This document shows positions 25,490-34,376 of a stretch of 64,000 nt of DNA, piece by piece. Below the pieces are notes generated by a model. It was not told the origin of the DNA. It saw only the letters and a list, made by a program, of their open reading frames with translations, and ran no database searches. The stretch comes from JBAZMA01 sp041649995 (GTDB taxonomy: Bacteria > Omnitrophota > Gorgyraeia > Velamenicoccales > Velamenicoccaceae). Position numbers and translations under genes: made by a program. Location of the stretch: contig JBAZMA010000003.1 of assembly GCA_041649995.1 (NCBI GenBank), positions 132,505 through 196,504 on the forward strand. Reading direction: 5' to 3'. Each line of letters begins with the position of its first letter. Positions within the stretch are counted from its first letter, which is position 1.

Positions 25490-25660
25490 GTGGTTGAAAG
25501 AGGAGAATTCCGAGGTAAACCGGTCCTGATCTTAAAGAGAAGCGAAGATGAGCGATATCCCTTTTCTTTTGGTCTGAACAAGGCAAAGCTGATCTTAGAA
25601 CACATTGAGGACATCAAGAAATTTGTGGAAGACAGCAGCCAGCCGCAGGCAGGTCAGTAG
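25490..25660 (+). CDS. Small conserved-looking protein of unknown function
   Basis: 56 residues starting at a GTG with an ideal AAAGGAGG seven bases ahead. The sequence is charged and folded-looking: GKPVLILKRSEDERYPFSFG, followed by LNKAKLILEHIEDIKKFVED and a short Gln-rich tail. The beta-then-helix pattern recalls small PC4/YdbC-like nucleic-acid-binding proteins, but that is only a resemblance. It is immediately before the deaminase gene. Confidence 0.6.
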   Translation: MVERGEFRGKPVLILKRSEDERYPFSFGLNKAKLILEHIEDIKKFVEDSSQPQAGQ

Positions 25661-25666
25661 CCGGTT

Positions 25667-26101
25667 ATGGACGCCTTTATGCGGGCCGCTCTGGAAGAGG
25701 CGCGTCAGGGCCTCTCGGAGGGCGGTATTCCTATCGGCTCTGTTCTTGTCAGAGGGCAGGAGATCCTGGGCAGAGGACACAATCAGAGGGTGCAGAAGAA
25801 TAACCCTGTCCTTCACGCTGAGATTGATTGTCTGCAGAATGCCGGGCGCGTGGGCAGTTATCGGGGCGCCGTCCTGTATTCGACGCTTATGCCCTGTTAT
25901 CTGTGCGCCGGGGCCGTGACGCAGTTTGGTATCAGGAAAGTCGTCGTTGGGGAATCCCGGACGTTCCCCGGCGCGAAAGCGTTCCTGTTGAGCCAGGGGG
26001 TCGAAGTCGTGGACCTGGATCTGGAGGAGTGCTACGCCATGATGAATGAATTCATCCGCAAGAACCCCGACCTCTGGAATGAGGATATCGGGAACAAATA
26101 G
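25667..26101 (+). CDS. Cytosine deaminase of the yeast (zinc CDA) type
   Basis: 144 residues of the cytidine deaminase-like fold. Zinc site: HAEIDCLQNAGR gives His and the catalytic Glu, and MPCYLCAGA gives the two cysteines. The flanking residues and the C-terminus FIRKNPDLWNEDIG match yeast FCY1-type cytosine deaminases better than tRNA adenosine deaminase TadA or guanine deaminase. It would convert cytosine to uracil and ammonia in pyrimidine salvage. It starts six bases after the previous gene. A close homologue acting on another base cannot be excluded. Confidence 0.82.
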   Translation: MDAFMRAALEEARQGLSEGGIPIGSVLVRGQEILGRGHNQRVQKNNPVLHAEIDCLQNAGRVGSYRGAVLYSTLMPCYLCAGAVTQFGIRKVVVGESRTFPGAKAFLLSQGVEVVDLDLEECYAMMNEFIRKNPDLWNEDIGNK

Positions 26102-26183
26102 CATTTTTGAAATTTCCTCTGCTTCGCTTGCCTCTGCATTTTTATAATCCAACACCGCCGTTTCTCCTCAAAAAGAGTTTCCT

Positions 26184-28673
26184 ATGCCTGAGATCAAAGC
26201 TACCCCCCTTTTTTCCAAACGGATTTCAACACCCCTGGTCAAAGAATACAGGCTTTGCCGGTTGTATGTCGATATCGCCGACGTCATCCTTCTGGCAATC
26301 GGACGCGAACAGAACGTGAAATTCATCAACAGAAGGGGGTGCGAGATCCTGGGTAAGCGGCGCAAGGAGGTCATCGGGAAGAACTGGTTTGATACGTTTT
26401 TTCCCCAGGACCAGAGAGAATCCGCCCGTCTGTGTTTCCAGGGCTTGATGGGGGGAGGTAAAAAGCTTCCCAGGTATGGAGAAAGCTACATTTATATCAG
26501 GAATGGGCAGGAGCGGTTGATGGCCTGGCGCAATTCGCTCTGGAGGGATGAGGGGGGCCGGATCGCGGGCGTTGTCAGTTCCCTGACCGATATCACGGAC
26601 CGCAGGATCATAGAAAAAAGGCTCCAGAGGTCGGAGAACCTCTACCGCACGCTTTTTGAAAACACCGGGACGGCCATGCTCGTCGTGGATTTTGAAATGA
26701 ATATCCTTATGATCAATAAGGAATTTGAGCGGATCAGCGGTTATTCCAAAAGAGAGGTGGAGGGCCGCATGAAATGGGATTCTTTCATCTGGCCGCAGGA
26801 CCTCAAATCCATGCGTTTGGTCAACGAGCAGCTGAAAAAAAACCCGGAAACAGCCCGCAGGAATTATGAGTTCCGCTCTCTGGACCGCAAGAACCGCCTC
26901 AGATACAACCAGCTGACCTACGATATCATTCCCGGCACCAAAACGATCATCGCCTCCATCAGGGACATTTCAGATCTGAAGTTATCGCTGAACAAGTTCC
27001 AGTTCCTGCTGGGCGAGGTCAACAATCTTTCCCGCTCCTCCCAGCGCCACAGCTCCGAGATGGACGCCATCTTCCATTCCATCGCAGAGCCGTTGTGTAT
27101 TTTTGACGACAAGGGGATGATGATCCGCAGCAACGCTTCCGTGGAAAGCTTTGTCGGGTTTAACCCCCAGGGGCTCTCCATTAAGGATTTTTTTTCCAGG
27201 ATCAGGCTGCGTTCTTTGGAGGGAGAACCGGCGGGCGCGAAAGAGGGTTTTTCCTACCGCCTTCTCTTCGAGGGGGAGGTTTTGAGAAAACAAAAGTGCC
27301 TGTTCACGATGGCCGACGGTTCGTCGCGCATCCTTCTGGTGTCCGGGACCCCGGTTTTGTCCAAAAACAAGGTGTGCGCCGTTGTCATCGTCCTCCATGA
27401 TATCACCGATGAGGAAAAGGCCACCAAGAGCCTGCAGGAATCGCATGACTGGCTGGAAAAAGAAGTGGCAGACAGGACCAAGGACCTCAGGATGACGAAC
27501 CAGGAATTACGCCGGCAGATCAACATCCGCTGGGAAGCGCAGAAGGCCCTTCATGAGACCAATGAGCTCCTGGAGAGGATGTTCAATAACACCCATGTCC
27601 AGTTCGCTTATATGGACCCCCGCTTTAATTTTATCCGTGTCAACAAAGCTTACGCGGAAATCGACGGAAAGACGCCGGACTATTTCATCGGCAAAAACCA
27701 TTTTGAATTATACCCCGATCCTGTCAACAGGGAGATCTTCAGGCACGTCGTTCGGACAGGCCGGGAATACCGCGCGTACGGCAGGCCTTTTATTCCCAGG
27801 AAAGACCCTGAAGGCGGAGTGACCTACTGGGACTGGAGCCTGGCGCCTGTCAAGAACGGAGGGGGAAGGGTGGAAGGTGTCGTCTTGTGCCTTTTGAACG
27901 TCAGCGAACGCAAATACGCGCAGGAAAAATTGATGGCAACGCAAAGAAAGCTTTTTGAATCCAGGAAGCTGGCCGACATCGGGGCGTTGGCCGCGACCGT
28001 GGCCCATGAACTGCGCAATCCCCTGGGGACGATACAGTCCGCGGCTTATAATATCCGCTGGAAATTCAAGGTTCCCGCCATTGAGCCCCATTTGCGCAGC
28101 ATTGAAAAAAAGATACAGGAGTCAGACGACATTATTAAAGAGCTTCTGTTTTATTCCCGTCTGCGCGAACCTCAGAAAAAGAAATGTTTTCCTGTCCGTA
28201 TCCTTAAGGAATGCCTGAAAAACGCGGGGGAACGGTTCAAGGATCCCCGTGTGAAGGTGACGGCCATTTTTGAGGCGGGAAAGGACCTTGAGCTGGACAT
28301 TGACTCCTTGCAGATATCAGAGGTCTTTAATAATATCATCAACAATGCCTACGACGCCCTCCTGAGCAAGCGGGGCAAGAAGGAGCTGGTGGTCAGGACG
28401 GATATTTCCAGCGGTAATGAATTCTGCGTGACCTTCAAGGACAGCGGCATCGGTATTGAAAAACAGGACCTCCAGAAGATCTTCGAGCCTTTTTTCACCA
28501 ACAAGGTCCGCGGAACGGGTCTGGGCCTGAGTATCTGTCAGAAAGTTGTTTCTCTTCATGACGGCCGTATTGAAGTCGAAAGCGAGCCGGGGAAAGGCTC
28601 CGTGTTCAAAATCTTCCTTCCCGTCGAAGCGGCCCGCCAGAAAAGACTTGAGGACATGGCCGAGTCCTGGTAG
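26184..28673 (+). CDS. Soluble multi-PAS sensor histidine kinase
   Basis: 829 residues with no membrane segment. Four PAS-type domains at about 30-150, 155-270, 290-410 and 465-580; coiled-coil linker near 420-460. The dimerisation domain carries VAHELRNPLG (phospho-acceptor His), and the ATPase domain shows NNIINNAYDA (N box), DSGIGI (G1), and GTGLGLSICQKVV (G2). It should sense a cytoplasmic cue such as redox or oxygen through PAS domains. A terminator at 28712 separates it from the response regulator that follows, its probable partner. A TATAAT at 26143 may be its -10 box. Confidence 0.9.
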   Translation: MPEIKATPLFSKRISTPLVKEYRLCRLYVDIADVILLAIGREQNVKFINRRGCEILGKRRKEVIGKNWFDTFFPQDQRESARLCFQGLMGGGKKLPRYGESYIYIRNGQERLMAWRNSLWRDEGGRIAGVVSSLTDITDRRIIEKRLQRSENLYRTLFENTGTAMLVVDFEMNILMINKEFERISGYSKREVEGRMKWDSFIWPQDLKSMRLVNEQLKKNPETARRNYEFRSLDRKNRLRYNQLTYDIIPGTKTIIASIRDISDLKLSLNKFQFLLGEVNNLSRSSQRHSSEMDAIFHSIAEPLCIFDDKGMMIRSNASVESFVGFNPQGLSIKDFFSRIRLRSLEGEPAGAKEGFSYRLLFEGEVLRKQKCLFTMADGSSRILLVSGTPVLSKNKVCAVVIVLHDITDEEKATKSLQESHDWLEKEVADRTKDLRMTNQELRRQINIRWEAQKALHETNELLERMFNNTHVQFAYMDPRFNFIRVNKAYAEIDGKTPDYFIGKNHFELYPDPVNREIFRHVVRTGREYRAYGRPFIPRKDPEGGVTYWDWSLAPVKNGGGRVEGVVLCLLNVSERKYAQEKLMATQRKLFESRKLADIGALAATVAHELRNPLGTIQSAAYNIRWKFKVPAIEPHLRSIEKKIQESDDIIKELLFYSRLREPQKKKCFPVRILKECLKNAGERFKDPRVKVTAIFEAGKDLELDIDSLQISEVFNNIINNAYDALLSKRGKKELVVRTDISSGNEFCVTFKDSGIGIEKQDLQKIFEPFFTNKVRGTGLGLSICQKVVSLHDGRIEVESEPGKGSVFKIFLPVEAARQKRLEDMAESW

Positions 28674-28711
28674 GAGAAAGAGGTCAATAAAAAGCGGATT
28701 CCCGTCCTTTC

Positions 28712-28770
28712 CAAAACAGGGGTCCGGCCTTAGGATATGCAAGACATTGACGCCGGCCCTTTTGTTTTTT
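28712..28770 (+). terminator. Probable terminator between kinase and response regulator
   Basis: CCGGC (28724-28728) pairs with GCCGG (28752-28756), extended by flanking GG/CC and A-rich/T-rich arms, and followed by TTTTGTTTTTT. Confidence 0.5.
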
Positions 28771-28846
28771 CACAGAAAAGAGAATGGCCTTCGCGCGCCG
28801 CAAGACGAAAACAAAAGGACCCAAAGCTTACAACAAGGAGAGAACG

Positions 28847-29233
28847 GTGAAAAAAAGGATCATGATCATAGATGACGACAGGGATTTTTTGGGCGAGCTT
28901 AACGAGGTTTTGGCGTTAACCGGATATGACGTGATACCCGTCAACGACAGCGAGAAGGCCGTGGATCTCATCAAAAAGGACAGGCCCGATCTGATCATGC
29001 TGGACATCAAAATGCCCAAAAAGAGTGGATTTGACGTTGCTTCTGAATTAAAATATTTCTCCGGGATCCTGGACGTGCCCATCATCGCCATGTCCGCTTT
29101 TTATAAAGAAGATTTCAATTACCTTTTGAGCGTCTGCGGGATCCGCCGGTGCCTGAAAAAACCTTTTAACCCTTTAGACGCGATCATGGAAATCGAGAAA
29201 AGCCTCGGTCCGAACGCGGGGAATACCGTATAA
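28847..29233 (+). CDS. Stand-alone response regulator receiver
   Basis: 128 residues from the GTG at 28847, selected because AAGGAG is seven bases upstream and the protein then begins directly with the receiver (KKRIMIIDDDRDF). Acidic pocket DDD, phospho-Asp in LIMLDIKMPKKSG, and Lys in CLKKPFNPLDA. There is no output domain, so it acts by protein contact. Its neighbour kinase at 26184 is the likely phosphodonor. It is followed by superoxide reductase with ten bases between. Confidence 0.88.
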   Translation: MKKRIMIIDDDRDFLGELNEVLALTGYDVIPVNDSEKAVDLIKKDRPDLIMLDIKMPKKSGFDVASELKYFSGILDVPIIAMSAFYKEDFNYLLSVCGIRRCLKKPFNPLDAIMEIEKSLGPNAGNTV

Positions 29234-29243
29234 GGAGGATGTG

Positions 29244-29636
29244 ATGTCGATCAAGGAAATGTTCCAAAGCGCCGACTGGAAGAGCGAAAAGCATGTCCCT
29301 GTCATCGAAGGGCCGGATGAGGCCAAAAAAGGAGAATGGATCAGAGTGCGGGTGAGCGTGGGCAAAGAGATCCCTCATCCCAACAAAACAGACCATTTTA
29401 TCAGCTGGATCCATGTTTATTTTCTTCCCGAGGGGGAGAAGTTCCCTTACGAGATTGCCGCGATGGATTTTTCCGCTCATGGGGCATCGGTCAAGGGCCC
29501 TGACACAAGTTCGGTCTACACGCATCCGGAGGTCGTCGCTGTCTTTAAAACAGACAAGCCCGGAACGATCATGGCCGAATCCTATTGCAATATCCACGGC
29601 TTGTGGGAGAGTTCAAAAGATTTAAAGGTCGGTTAA
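29244..29636 (+). CDS. Superoxide reductase (neelaredoxin/desulfoferrodoxin domain)
   Basis: 130 residues starting at the ATG at 29244, six bases after AAGGAGG; the GTG at 29241 is less likely. Iron ligands of the SOR centre are visible: the glutamate of EKHVPVIEGP, histidines in IPHPNKTDHFISWIHVYF, and CNIH near the C-terminus. It has no N-terminal rubredoxin-like iron site, so it is the one-iron class. It reduces superoxide to peroxide in the cytoplasm of anaerobes without making oxygen. Its placement after a receiver suggests a redox-stress unit. Confidence 0.92.
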   Translation: MSIKEMFQSADWKSEKHVPVIEGPDEAKKGEWIRVRVSVGKEIPHPNKTDHFISWIHVYFLPEGEKFPYEIAAMDFSAHGASVKGPDTSSVYTHPEVVAVFKTDKPGTIMAESYCNIHGLWESSKDLKVG

Positions 29637-29660
29637 TTTTTAAAAAATCCGTCAGGAGAC

Positions 29661-29697
29661 AAGAAGACCGTCGGTTTTTACCGGCGGTCTTCTTTTT
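29661..29697. terminator. Bidirectional terminator between convergent genes
   Basis: AAGAAGACCG and CGGTCTTCTT form a nearly perfect stem with a five-T loop, flanked by A and T runs. It serves both the superoxide reductase gene and the minus-strand VTT gene. Confidence 0.9.
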
Positions 29698-29714
29698 AAA
29701 GCCTTGTGTCCGAT

Positions 29715-30344
29715 TTAGCGGCTGTTTTTGATCAGGAGCACGCCGGCGATCAACAGGAGGATAAAGAGAATGGAAAAAATGTTGAAATATTTTTCGATCG
29801 AGTCGGCGATCTTTTTCCCGAAGACACGCAAGGCGCCGGCCACAAAGAAAAAGCGCCCGGCCCGACCCAGCAGGGAAGCGGCCACCAGCGTGGCCAGGGG
29901 GATGTGGAAGATCCCCGCGGAAATCGTAAAGGCCTTGTAGGGGATGGGGGTAAAGGCGGCCGCGAAAATAGCCAGAAAAGCGTTCTTTTGGAACTGGTCC
30001 CCGATAAAATCAACGGCGGATTCCAGGTGATAGACGGATATGATGAATTTTCCCGCTGTTTCATAAAGCGCCCATCCGATAAAATATCCCAAAAACGCGC
30101 CGCAAACAGAACCCAATGTGCAGATCGAGGCATCCTGCAGCCATTTTTTTCTGTTCGCGACGACCATGGCGATCAGAAGGATGTCCGGAGGCACGGGAAA
30201 AAAAGAGCTTTCCATAAAAGCGATGCCGAAGAGGGCATAGCCCGCGTAAGGCGTTTTGGCCCATCGAACGGTCCAGTCGTAGGATTTGCGGATCCAGGTG
30301 AGGGGATTGGCTGATCGGGCGCAGCGGCTGATGGCGTGTTTCAT
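29715..30344 (-). CDS. VTT/SNARE-associated (YqaA-like) membrane protein
   Basis: 209 residues with about five hydrophobic segments. The family signature is split: FMESSFFPVPPDILLIAM near residue 45 and AAFTPIPYKAFTISAGIF with a following glycine-rich GRAGRFFF near 130-165. Relatives are DedA-like proteins thought to move lipid carriers or keep membrane potential. The gene overlaps the hemerythrin gene stop (ATGA at 30341) and is convergent with the superoxide reductase gene. Confidence 0.85.
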   Translation of the reverse strand: MKHAISRCARSANPLTWIRKSYDWTVRWAKTPYAGYALFGIAFMESSFFPVPPDILLIAMVVANRKKWLQDASICTLGSVCGAFLGYFIGWALYETAGKFIISVYHLESAVDFIGDQFQKNAFLAIFAAAFTPIPYKAFTISAGIFHIPLATLVAASLLGRAGRFFFVAGALRVFGKKIADSIEKYFNIFSILFILLLIAGVLLIKNSR

Positions 30345-30880
30345 GGAGTGGGGGAAGGGAAGGTTTCGACGACGCGGCCGTATTTTTCATGGATCATGGC
30401 CCGGTCAAAAGCTTCAAAATCGGCCATCATCCTGTTTTTTTCCTCATCGGTCAGATAGTCCATCACCGGCAGAAAGAATCTTTTGTCCTCTTTTTCAATA
30501 TGGGCCGGGTAAAAGGAGGTCAGGGTTTTTAAGTTTTCCAAAACCTCCTGAAGGGCCTGGGGATCTTTTTGGAACCGGCCCGCGGCCTCTTCCAGCGCCT
30601 TGACCTTGCTTCTGGCAAACGCATGTTCCCGGATAAGTTCTTCCATGATCTCCTTGAGGTCCCGGCGCATCTGTTTTTCAGAGAGTTTTTTGAAAAGGAT
30701 GTCTTCCTCTTTTCCGTGGTGGGTCCGGTCCGCGTAGATACGGAAGAAATCAACCGTTTTTTCAACGAAAGACGGATTAAGCCGGCCGGATTGGCGGATC
30801 AGGGGTTCGCCTGTCTTGAGGATCCCGATCATTTTTTCGATCAACCTGTGCTCTATCATTAAAGGGCCTGCGGGAAGCAT
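30341..30880 (-). CDS. Hemerythrin-domain protein
   Basis: 179 residues, an all-alpha hemerythrin/HHE cation-binding domain. Di-iron ligands can be placed: His in IEHRLIEK, His-Glu in THHGKEED, His in IREHAFAR, and His-x3-Glu in YPAHIEKED. These proteins bind or sense oxygen, or handle iron and nitrosative stress. Coupled to the VTT gene and opposite the superoxide reductase, it fits an oxygen-defence neighbourhood. Confidence 0.9.
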   Translation of the reverse strand: MLPAGPLMIEHRLIEKMIGILKTGEPLIRQSGRLNPSFVEKTVDFFRIYADRTHHGKEEDILFKKLSEKQMRRDLKEIMEELIREHAFARSKVKALEEAAGRFQKDPQALQEVLENLKTLTSFYPAHIEKEDKRFFLPVMDYLTDEEKNRMMADFEAFDRAMIHEKYGRVVETFPSPTP

Positions 30881-30965
30881 CTCGAAACTCCTTGATTTTG
30901 CCTCTCAGGATTACGAGAGGGATCATCGTTTACCCTCCGTTTCCATCTTATCCATTTCAAAGGGA

Positions 30966-30993
30966 TTGTCAATAAAAAGAAGGATGGTATAAT
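30966..30993 (+). promoter_or_regulatory. Promoter of the HtpX-like gene
   Basis: TTGTCA (30966-30971), 16-base spacer, perfect TATAAT (30988-30993). The leader carries a hairpin, TTTCCGCC (31004-31011) with GGCGGAAA (31022-31029), which ends 18 bases before the ATG and could modulate ribosome access. Confidence 0.7.
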
Positions 30994-31047
30994 AAGATCT
31001 GAATTTCCGCCGGAGACTGGAGGCGGAAAAAACCACGCGGAGGGATT

Positions 31048-32019
31048 ATGTTCGCTTTAAAATTCAGATTGTATCTTATGCTGGCAGTCCTGTTCGGCAT
31101 TGTGTATATGATCGTGACCCTGATCGGCACAAGCCTCGGGGTTTACAATTTTTATTTCTATATCGGGATCGCCTTCGTACTGATGTTTATCCAGTACATG
31201 ATCGGGCCCAAGCTGATCGAGTGGTCCATGCGCATCGAATACGTGGACAAGAACCGTTATCCGGCCCTGCACCAGATGGTTGAGGAGATGTCCAGAAAGG
31301 CGGGGATCCCCAAGCCCAAAATTGGCATCGCGCACGTGGGCATCCCGAACGCCTTCGCCTTCGGCCGCTGGATGTCCGACAGCCGCGTGTGCGCCACGGA
31401 TGGTATCCTGAAACTCCTGAACGAGGAGGAACTGCGGGCTGTTATGGGGCATGAGCTCACCCATGTCAAAAGCAGGGACGTCCTTTTCATAACCGTTCTA
31501 TCCGTTATTCCCATTGTGCTTTACCGCATTGCCTGGCACTTTCTTTTCTTTGGAGGAGGCCGGCGCAGGGATAATTCCGGAGCCAACACCGCCCTGATCG
31601 GCCTGGTGGCGTTCTTGTTTTATTTCCTGACGAACCTTCTGGTCCTTTATGCCTCCCGTATCCGGGAATATTTCGCCGACCGCGGGTCTATCAGTCTGGG
31701 CAATCCTCCGGAGAAACTTGCCTCGGCGCTCTATAAACTGGTTTATGGTTCCGCTCGGGCGGACAAGGAAGGCGTGCGCAGCGTGGAAGGCCTGAAGGCA
31801 TTTTTTCTGAACGATCCCTCCAGGGCGGCCCGGGAGTTCAGCGAGCTCAGGCAGATGGATTTGGACAAAAGCGGGGAGATCGACGCGGCGGAACTTCAGG
31901 CCATCGGCCGTAAAGAGGTGCGGTTGGGATTCGGGGACAAACTCATGGAACTTTTGACGACGCACCCCAATATGCTCAAACGCATCAAATTGCTTTCCAC
32001 ATACAAAAGTCGTCTATGA
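31048..32019 (+). CDS. HtpX-like M48 membrane zinc protease with an EF-hand loop
   Basis: 323 residues. Two N-terminal helices (~8-50), the M48 active site MGHELTHVKSRD (zinc ligands His-x3-His, catalytic Glu) near 135, two further helices (~150-205), and the third zinc ligand Glu in REYFADRGS. It degrades damaged membrane proteins. Residues 271-282 read DLDKSGEIDAAE, a canonical calcium-binding EF-hand loop in the C-terminal part, which is not standard for HtpX. Promoter and hairpin leader lie upstream. Confidence 0.9.
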   Translation: MFALKFRLYLMLAVLFGIVYMIVTLIGTSLGVYNFYFYIGIAFVLMFIQYMIGPKLIEWSMRIEYVDKNRYPALHQMVEEMSRKAGIPKPKIGIAHVGIPNAFAFGRWMSDSRVCATDGILKLLNEEELRAVMGHELTHVKSRDVLFITVLSVIPIVLYRIAWHFLFFGGGRRRDNSGANTALIGLVAFLFYFLTNLLVLYASRIREYFADRGSISLGNPPEKLASALYKLVYGSARADKEGVRSVEGLKAFFLNDPSRAAREFSELRQMDLDKSGEIDAAELQAIGRKEVRLGFGDKLMELLTTHPNMLKRIKLLSTYKSRL

Positions 32020-32129
32020 AGGGCTGCGAAGGCTGCAAAGGGTTTTTAAGATTATGAGAGCCGCTTTTTGAAGGAGGGCGGTTTCTTTGATCTTTTTAAC
32101 CTAAAACCGGCTTTCGCAATTTTATTTCT

Positions 32130-34064
32130 ATGATCTATATCAGCAATCTTTCCAAAAATTACGGCAAGAGGGTCCTTTTTGAAGGGATATCCCTGAATAT
32201 CAACCGGGGGGAGAAGATCGGCATGGTCGGCCCCAACGGGGCCGGGAAAAGCACCTTTTTTCATCTGATCCTCGGAGATACCGAGGCGTCCGCGGGATCG
32301 GTGCAATCGCAGAAGAATGTGCGCGTCGGCTACCTGCCGCAGGAGTCCAGTTTTCATTCCGAACGGACGGTCCTTGAGGAACTCATCAGCGGAGATGAGC
32401 AGATCCAGGGATTTTTGAGAGAAAAAGAAGAGCTGGAGCACGCGGGTGAGGCCGCCTCGCACAGATACGGAGAGATCCTGCACGAACTCGACGTGATCGG
32501 TTTTTTTGAACTGGAGCATAAGGCCGAGAAAGTCCTGATGGGGCTGGGGTTCAAGGAAACGGATTTTCACAGGCCCATCACGCAGATGAGCGGGGGGTGG
32601 CAGATGCGCGTGCTTCTGGCCAAGCTTCTTGTTTTGCCCTACGACTTGCTGCTTTTGGATGAGCCTACCAATTATCTGGACCTCAACGCCGCCTTGTGGC
32701 TGAAAAATTATCTGGGAGGCTTCAACGGGACCTTCCTGATGATTTCCCACGATAAATCCTTCCTCAAGGAAGTCACGAATTACACCCTGGTCTTAGAGCA
32801 CGGCCGCATCACCAAGGTCACAGGCAGTTACGAGCATTATGAACAGATGCGCGAGGAGCGCAGGTTGACTCTGCAAAAACGTTTTGACCAGCAGGAAAAG
32901 AAGCGCAAGCAGCTGGAGGGGTTTGTTTCGCGGTTCCACGCGCAGCCGAACAAGGCGGCAGCCGTGCGTAATAAGAAAAAAACCATTGAGCGCATGGAAG
33001 ATATCCTTGTTCCGGAGGACGCGCGGGAAAGCATCCGTTCTTTCCATTTTCCGCAGACGCGTGCCAGCGGCCAGAGGGTCATGACCCTGGAGAATATCTC
33101 CAAGTCTTACGGCGATATCCGTGTTTATCAGGGCCTGGATTTTGAGATCGAACGGGGGGAAAAAGCGGTTTTGGTGGGAGAGAACGGGGCCGGGAAGTCG
33201 ACGCTTTTGAAGATCCTGGCCGGTGTCGCGCCGTTTGAGGCCGGATCCCGGACGGTCGGTTACAACGTGGATATCGGCTATTTTTCCCAGACTCGCCTGG
33301 ATACGCTGAATCCGCAAAATACGGTCCTGCAGGAAGCCTATAACGCCGCTCCGGGGAGTATGTCGCAGGAGGCGCTGCGGACGATCCTGGGCGCCTTCCT
33401 TTTTTCCGGTGAGGACGCGGACAAAAGCGTGAGCGTCTTGTCCGGAGGCGAAAAGAGCCGCCTGAACCTCGCGAAGTTCCTCATCCATCCTCCGAATTTT
33501 CTCCTGCTTGATGAGCCTACGACGCATCTGGACGTGGATGCGGTCGACGCCCTTGTCCGGGCGCTCGAAAATTACGCGGGCACGCTTGTTTTTATCAGTC
33601 ATGATATTCATTTTGTGCGTTCCGCCGCGAACGTCGTCTACGAGGTCTCTTCAGACGGTAACGCGGCGAGGGTGCGTAAATTCTTCGGGAATTTTGATTA
33701 TTATCTGGAAAAGAAAGAGAGCGGGCCCGGCGATTTTAAACCGAAAAAACAGAAGTCCGGTCAGGATAGAAGCCCTCTGCAGATGGAGCGCCAGAGGGCC
33801 CGCGAGGAAGAAAAGCTGAAGAAAGATGAAGAAAGGCAAAGAAAGGCCCATAATACGGGTATCGGCGCCGCGATTCAGAAATTCAGAAAAGAGAAGGAAG
33901 ATCTTGAGCTGGAAAGCTATGCCAAGGCGCGCGCCCTTTCAGAACCGCGCACCTATTCCAATCAGGAAAAGGCCAGGGAATATGGCCAGAGGCTTAAAGA
34001 GATTGAAAAGGCCTGCCGCGATATCGATGAGCGGATCAGCGATCTGGAAAAGAAGCTGTTGTAG
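32130..34064 (+). CDS. ABC-F family ATPase (Uup/YdiF-like)
   Basis: 644 residues with two soluble ATPase domains and no membrane segment. Domain 1: GPNGAGKST, QMSGGWQMR, LLLLDEPTNYLD; domain 2: GENGAGKST, VLSGGEKSR, LLLDEPTTHLD. The interdomain linker (~240-310) is basic and helical (the P-site tRNA interaction motif region), and a C-terminal coiled coil of about 110 charged residues follows (~535-644). ABC-F proteins act on ribosomes, in stalling relief or antibiotic protection. There is no clear Shine-Dalgarno before the ATG. Confidence 0.92.
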   Translation: MIYISNLSKNYGKRVLFEGISLNINRGEKIGMVGPNGAGKSTFFHLILGDTEASAGSVQSQKNVRVGYLPQESSFHSERTVLEELISGDEQIQGFLREKEELEHAGEAASHRYGEILHELDVIGFFELEHKAEKVLMGLGFKETDFHRPITQMSGGWQMRVLLAKLLVLPYDLLLLDEPTNYLDLNAALWLKNYLGGFNGTFLMISHDKSFLKEVTNYTLVLEHGRITKVTGSYEHYEQMREERRLTLQKRFDQQEKKRKQLEGFVSRFHAQPNKAAAVRNKKKTIERMEDILVPEDARESIRSFHFPQTRASGQRVMTLENISKSYGDIRVYQGLDFEIERGEKAVLVGENGAGKSTLLKILAGVAPFEAGSRTVGYNVDIGYFSQTRLDTLNPQNTVLQEAYNAAPGSMSQEALRTILGAFLFSGEDADKSVSVLSGGEKSRLNLAKFLIHPPNFLLLDEPTTHLDVDAVDALVRALENYAGTLVFISHDIHFVRSAANVVYEVSSDGNAARVRKFFGNFDYYLEKKESGPGDFKPKKQKSGQDRSPLQMERQRAREEEKLKKDEERQRKAHNTGIGAAIQKFRKEKEDLELESYAKARALSEPRTYSNQEKAREYGQRLKEIEKACRDIDERISDLEKKLL

Positions 34065-34070
34065 GCGAAT

Positions 34071-34312
34071 GGCTTATGGCGTATAGCTTATGGCTAAGAG
34101 CGAAGGGCATATAGCTTATAGCGAATGGCAAATGGCTTATAGGCAAAAACGAAATCGGAAATCGGACGAAAAGCAATTAAGAATGAAAAATGAAGAATGA
34201 AGAATGAAGAATCGGCTTAGGGCTAAGAGCGAAGGGCGTATAGCAAAAGCAGACGACATAAGTCGGAAATCTGACGTCTGAAGTCTGAAATCGGAAATCC
34301 GATCTAAAGCGG
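34071..34312 (+). repeat. Degenerate 7-bp repeat array, copy 2
   Basis: Starts seven bases after the ABC-F stop. Words stay in 7-base register throughout: GCGAATG and GCTTATG types, then CGGAAAT types, then TGAAGAA repeated, then GCTTAGG-like words again, then AATCTGA and AATCCGA types. The block order differs from copy 1, and the TTAAGAA block is internal rather than terminal. The gap 34065-34940 (876 bases) holds this array, a small-RNA-like unit, a palindrome cluster and a terminator, but no gene. Confidence 0.85.
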
Positions 34313-34341
34313 ATTTTTTTCATTATCTTCACTGTTGCACC

Positions 34342-34370
34342 TTGACAGCGCGCTTTTCCCATGTTATAGT
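34342..34370 (+). promoter_or_regulatory. Strong sigma70-like promoter of a small RNA
   Basis: Perfect TTGACA (34342-34347), 17-base spacer, TATAGT (34365-34370). It is one of the best-matching promoters in the window, yet no reading frame follows it. Confidence 0.75.
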
Positions 34371-34376
34371 TTCTCG

